From Propionibacteriaceae bacterium (lineage in GTDB: Bacteria > Actinomycetota > Actinomycetes > Propionibacteriales > Propionibacteriaceae): a stretch of 6,922 nucleotides of DNA. The stretch lies in contig JAITSW010000050.1 in NCBI GenBank assembly GCA_031287505.1, forward strand, positions 1-6,922, read 5' to 3'. A program made the position numbers and the translations under genes. This document shows positions 5,778 to 6,922 of this stretch, in pieces. The notes beneath the pieces are model-generated. The model was not told where the DNA came from. It ran no database searches and was given only the letters and a program-made list of their open reading frames with translations. Positions within the stretch are counted from its first letter, which is position 1. Every line of letters begins with the position of its first letter.

Positions 5778-6820
5778 GACCCCACTCGGATTCGGGGGTC
5801 AATCAACCCATACATGATGTCGACCGCAAAATTGGTGAGCACATAGATCAGCCCGATAACCAGACCAGTGCCCATAACTCCGACTAGGTCGAGGTTGATC
5901 GCCGATTGGAAGGCGTACGAGCCCAAGCCCGGCCGCGAGAAGATCGACTCGACCAATACCGTGCCAGAGAGCAAGCCGCCAAAAACCACCCCCACGATGG
6001 TGAGAATCGGGACGAGCGCGCCACGCAATACGTAGCCGAAAAGGACGGTATGCCAGGACAGCCCTTTTGCCACCGCCGCCTGCACATAGTCTTGATTGAG
6101 CACTTCCAAGACGGACGTGCGGGTAAACCGCGTCAACATGCCCACCGCGTAGAGCGTGAGGACGAAAACCGGCAAGATCAGATGTCCAGTCGCGTCCACA
6201 AAGGCCTGCCAGTTGCCGGTGAGAAGCGCATCTATCGAGTACAGGCCGGTAATGCTCTGCGGCGGGATAGCGCCCGGAGACATACGACCGCTACCCGGCA
6301 CCCATCTAAGTTTGAAATAGAAGGCGTAAAAGCTCAGGATTGCAATCCAGAAACTCGGAACCGAGATACCCACCAAGGAGATCACGCGAAGGATTTGATC
6401 GGACGCCTTGCCCTTGCGATAGGCGGCGACCACACCAAAGCAGATACCCACAATCACCGCGGTAATAATGGTGTAGAGCGCCAGCTCGATCGTCGCCGGG
6501 AAATTCGAAGCCAAATCCTGCGCCACCGGGCGGCGGGTGATGATGGAGGTGCCCAAATCGCCATGCAGCAGGTTCGCCATATAGATGATGTATTGCTCAT
6601 ATAGCGGCTTGTCTAGTCCGTATTTTGCCCGAAACGCCGCGACCAGCTTCTCATTTGAGGCCCCTATCTCGCCCAGTGCGGCCACAACCGGATCGCCGGG
6701 CACCAAGTTAGTGAGCAAAAAAGTGATGAGAGTGAGGCCAAAGGCCAGCAAAATGGTGATGCCCAAGCGACGCAAAATGTAATTCAGCAGCGTTCGATAC
6801 CTGAGATACCAAGAAAGCAC
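5774..6820 (-). CDS. Peptide-type ABC importer permease, DppB/OppB-like
   Basis: A 348-residue inner-membrane permease and the first gene of the operon. An YILRRLG stretch leads into the first helix (about 19-38), which ends in the family-typical LVPGDP (39-44). A periplasmic-side region with KYGLDKPLYEQY and GDLGTS follows, then several hydrophobic helices. The EAA loop lies at about 244-254 (DYVQAAVAKGL), and the C-terminus DPRIRVGS is typical of DppB proteins. The start is GTG at 6820. An in-frame TAG at 6830-6832 rules out anything further upstream, and no ribosome binding site is visible, so the mRNA may be leaderless. The gene overlaps the next permease by GTGA. Confidence 0.93.
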   Translation of the reverse strand: MLSWYLRYRTLLNYILRRLGITILLAFGLTLITFLLTNLVPGDPVVAALGEIGASNEKLVAAFRAKYGLDKPLYEQYIIYMANLLHGDLGTSIITRRPVAQDLASNFPATIELALYTIITAVIVGICFGVVAAYRKGKASDQILRVISLVGISVPSFWIAILSFYAFYFKLRWVPGSGRMSPGAIPPQSITGLYSIDALLTGNWQAFVDATGHLILPVFVLTLYAVGMLTRFTRTSVLEVLNQDYVQAAVAKGLSWHTVLFGYVLRGALVPILTIVGVVFGGLLSGTVLVESIFSRPGLGSYAFQSAINLDLVGVMGTGLVIGLIYVLTNFAVDIMYGLIDPRIRVGS

Positions 6821-6826
6821 AGGCGC

Positions 6827-6832
6827 AGTCTA
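6827..6832 (-). promoter_or_regulatory. Candidate -10 box for a leaderless operon transcript
   Basis: TAGACT fits the TAnnnT -10 pattern and ends 6 bases before the GTG start of the first permease, so transcription would begin on or next to the start codon. No good -35 is visible at 16-18 bases. Leaderless messages are common in actinobacteria, and the absence of a Shine-Dalgarno sequence fits this. The same bases also contain the in-frame TAG that limits the gene start. Confidence 0.4.
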
Positions 6833-6880
6833 CGCCAGACTCAGCTTCACCAGACCACAAGTCCATCTCTGCAGAATCAC

Positions 6881-6909
6881 ATTTGGCCAGCCGATTAAGA
6901 TTTGGTCAG
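6881..6909. repeat. Pair of 10-bp direct repeats upstream of the importer operon
   Basis: ATTTGGCCAG (6881-6890) and ATTTGGTCAG (6900-6909) differ at one base and are spaced 19 bases start to start, nearly two helical turns. They lie 61-89 bases upstream of the operon's GTG. They could be tandem binding sites for a regulator, but short repeats in AT-richer intergenic DNA can also arise by chance. No gene is visible in the remaining intergenic DNA (6821-6922). Confidence 0.3.
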
Positions 6910-6922
6910 ATGACTAAGTTTT

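Noticed and set aside
5906..6604. Plus-strand 232-codon open frame
   Set aside because: It is highly charged with Arg, His, Asp and Gln, lies opposite a hydrophobic permease gene, and is a typical antisense shadow.
1..6922. CRISPR array, tRNA, rRNA or insertion sequence
   Set aside because: No regularly spaced repeats, cloverleaf, ribosomal RNA sequence, transposase frame or terminal inverted repeats were seen on either strand.

Overview
The window looks like chromosomal DNA of a Gram-positive actinobacterium. The evidence is a moderately high G+C content, a lipobox-anchored solute-binding lipoprotein, heavy use of GTG and TTG start codons, a probable leaderless GTG start, and a secreted protein that ends the window in what looks like an InlB-type surface repeat. 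I cannot name the genus. All supported genes lie on the minus strand, so the biological order runs from the right end of the window to the left.

Right part (6820 down to 1526): a complete peptide-type (DppBCDF/OppBCDF-like) ABC importer operon. It encodes two inner-membrane permeases, two ATPases and a family 5 solute-binding lipoprotein. The first three junctions are all 4-base GTGA overlaps, which suggests tight translational coupling. The binding protein comes last, after a 108-base gap that holds its own ribosome binding site, a perfect 12-bp palindrome and an AT-rich inverted repeat. A 16-bp hairpin with a T-tract (1482-1518) ends the operon. The substrate cannot be read from the sequence: peptides are the default, and nickel or another small solute is possible.

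Left part (about 1466 down to 1): a separate transcription unit. A candidate promoter is followed by a clear cobalamin (vitamin B12) riboswitch (about 1400-1225), with the conserved core segments and the B12 box in the right order. Next comes an expression platform of two GC-rich hairpins, the first with a TTTTT tract. The unit then enters a TTG-started, signal-peptide-bearing gene that runs off the left edge after 341 codons. Its exported region resembles the DUF4430/transcobalamin-like C-terminal domain, followed by a beta-rich domain and the start of an InlB B-repeat-like segment.

The most interesting reading is a B12-repressed surface protein that may capture corrinoids outside the cell, with a domain related to the cobalamin-binding half of animal intrinsic factor and transcobalamin. 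The importer is complete and ordinary. Nothing in the sequence ties it to B12 except that it lies next door in the same orientation.
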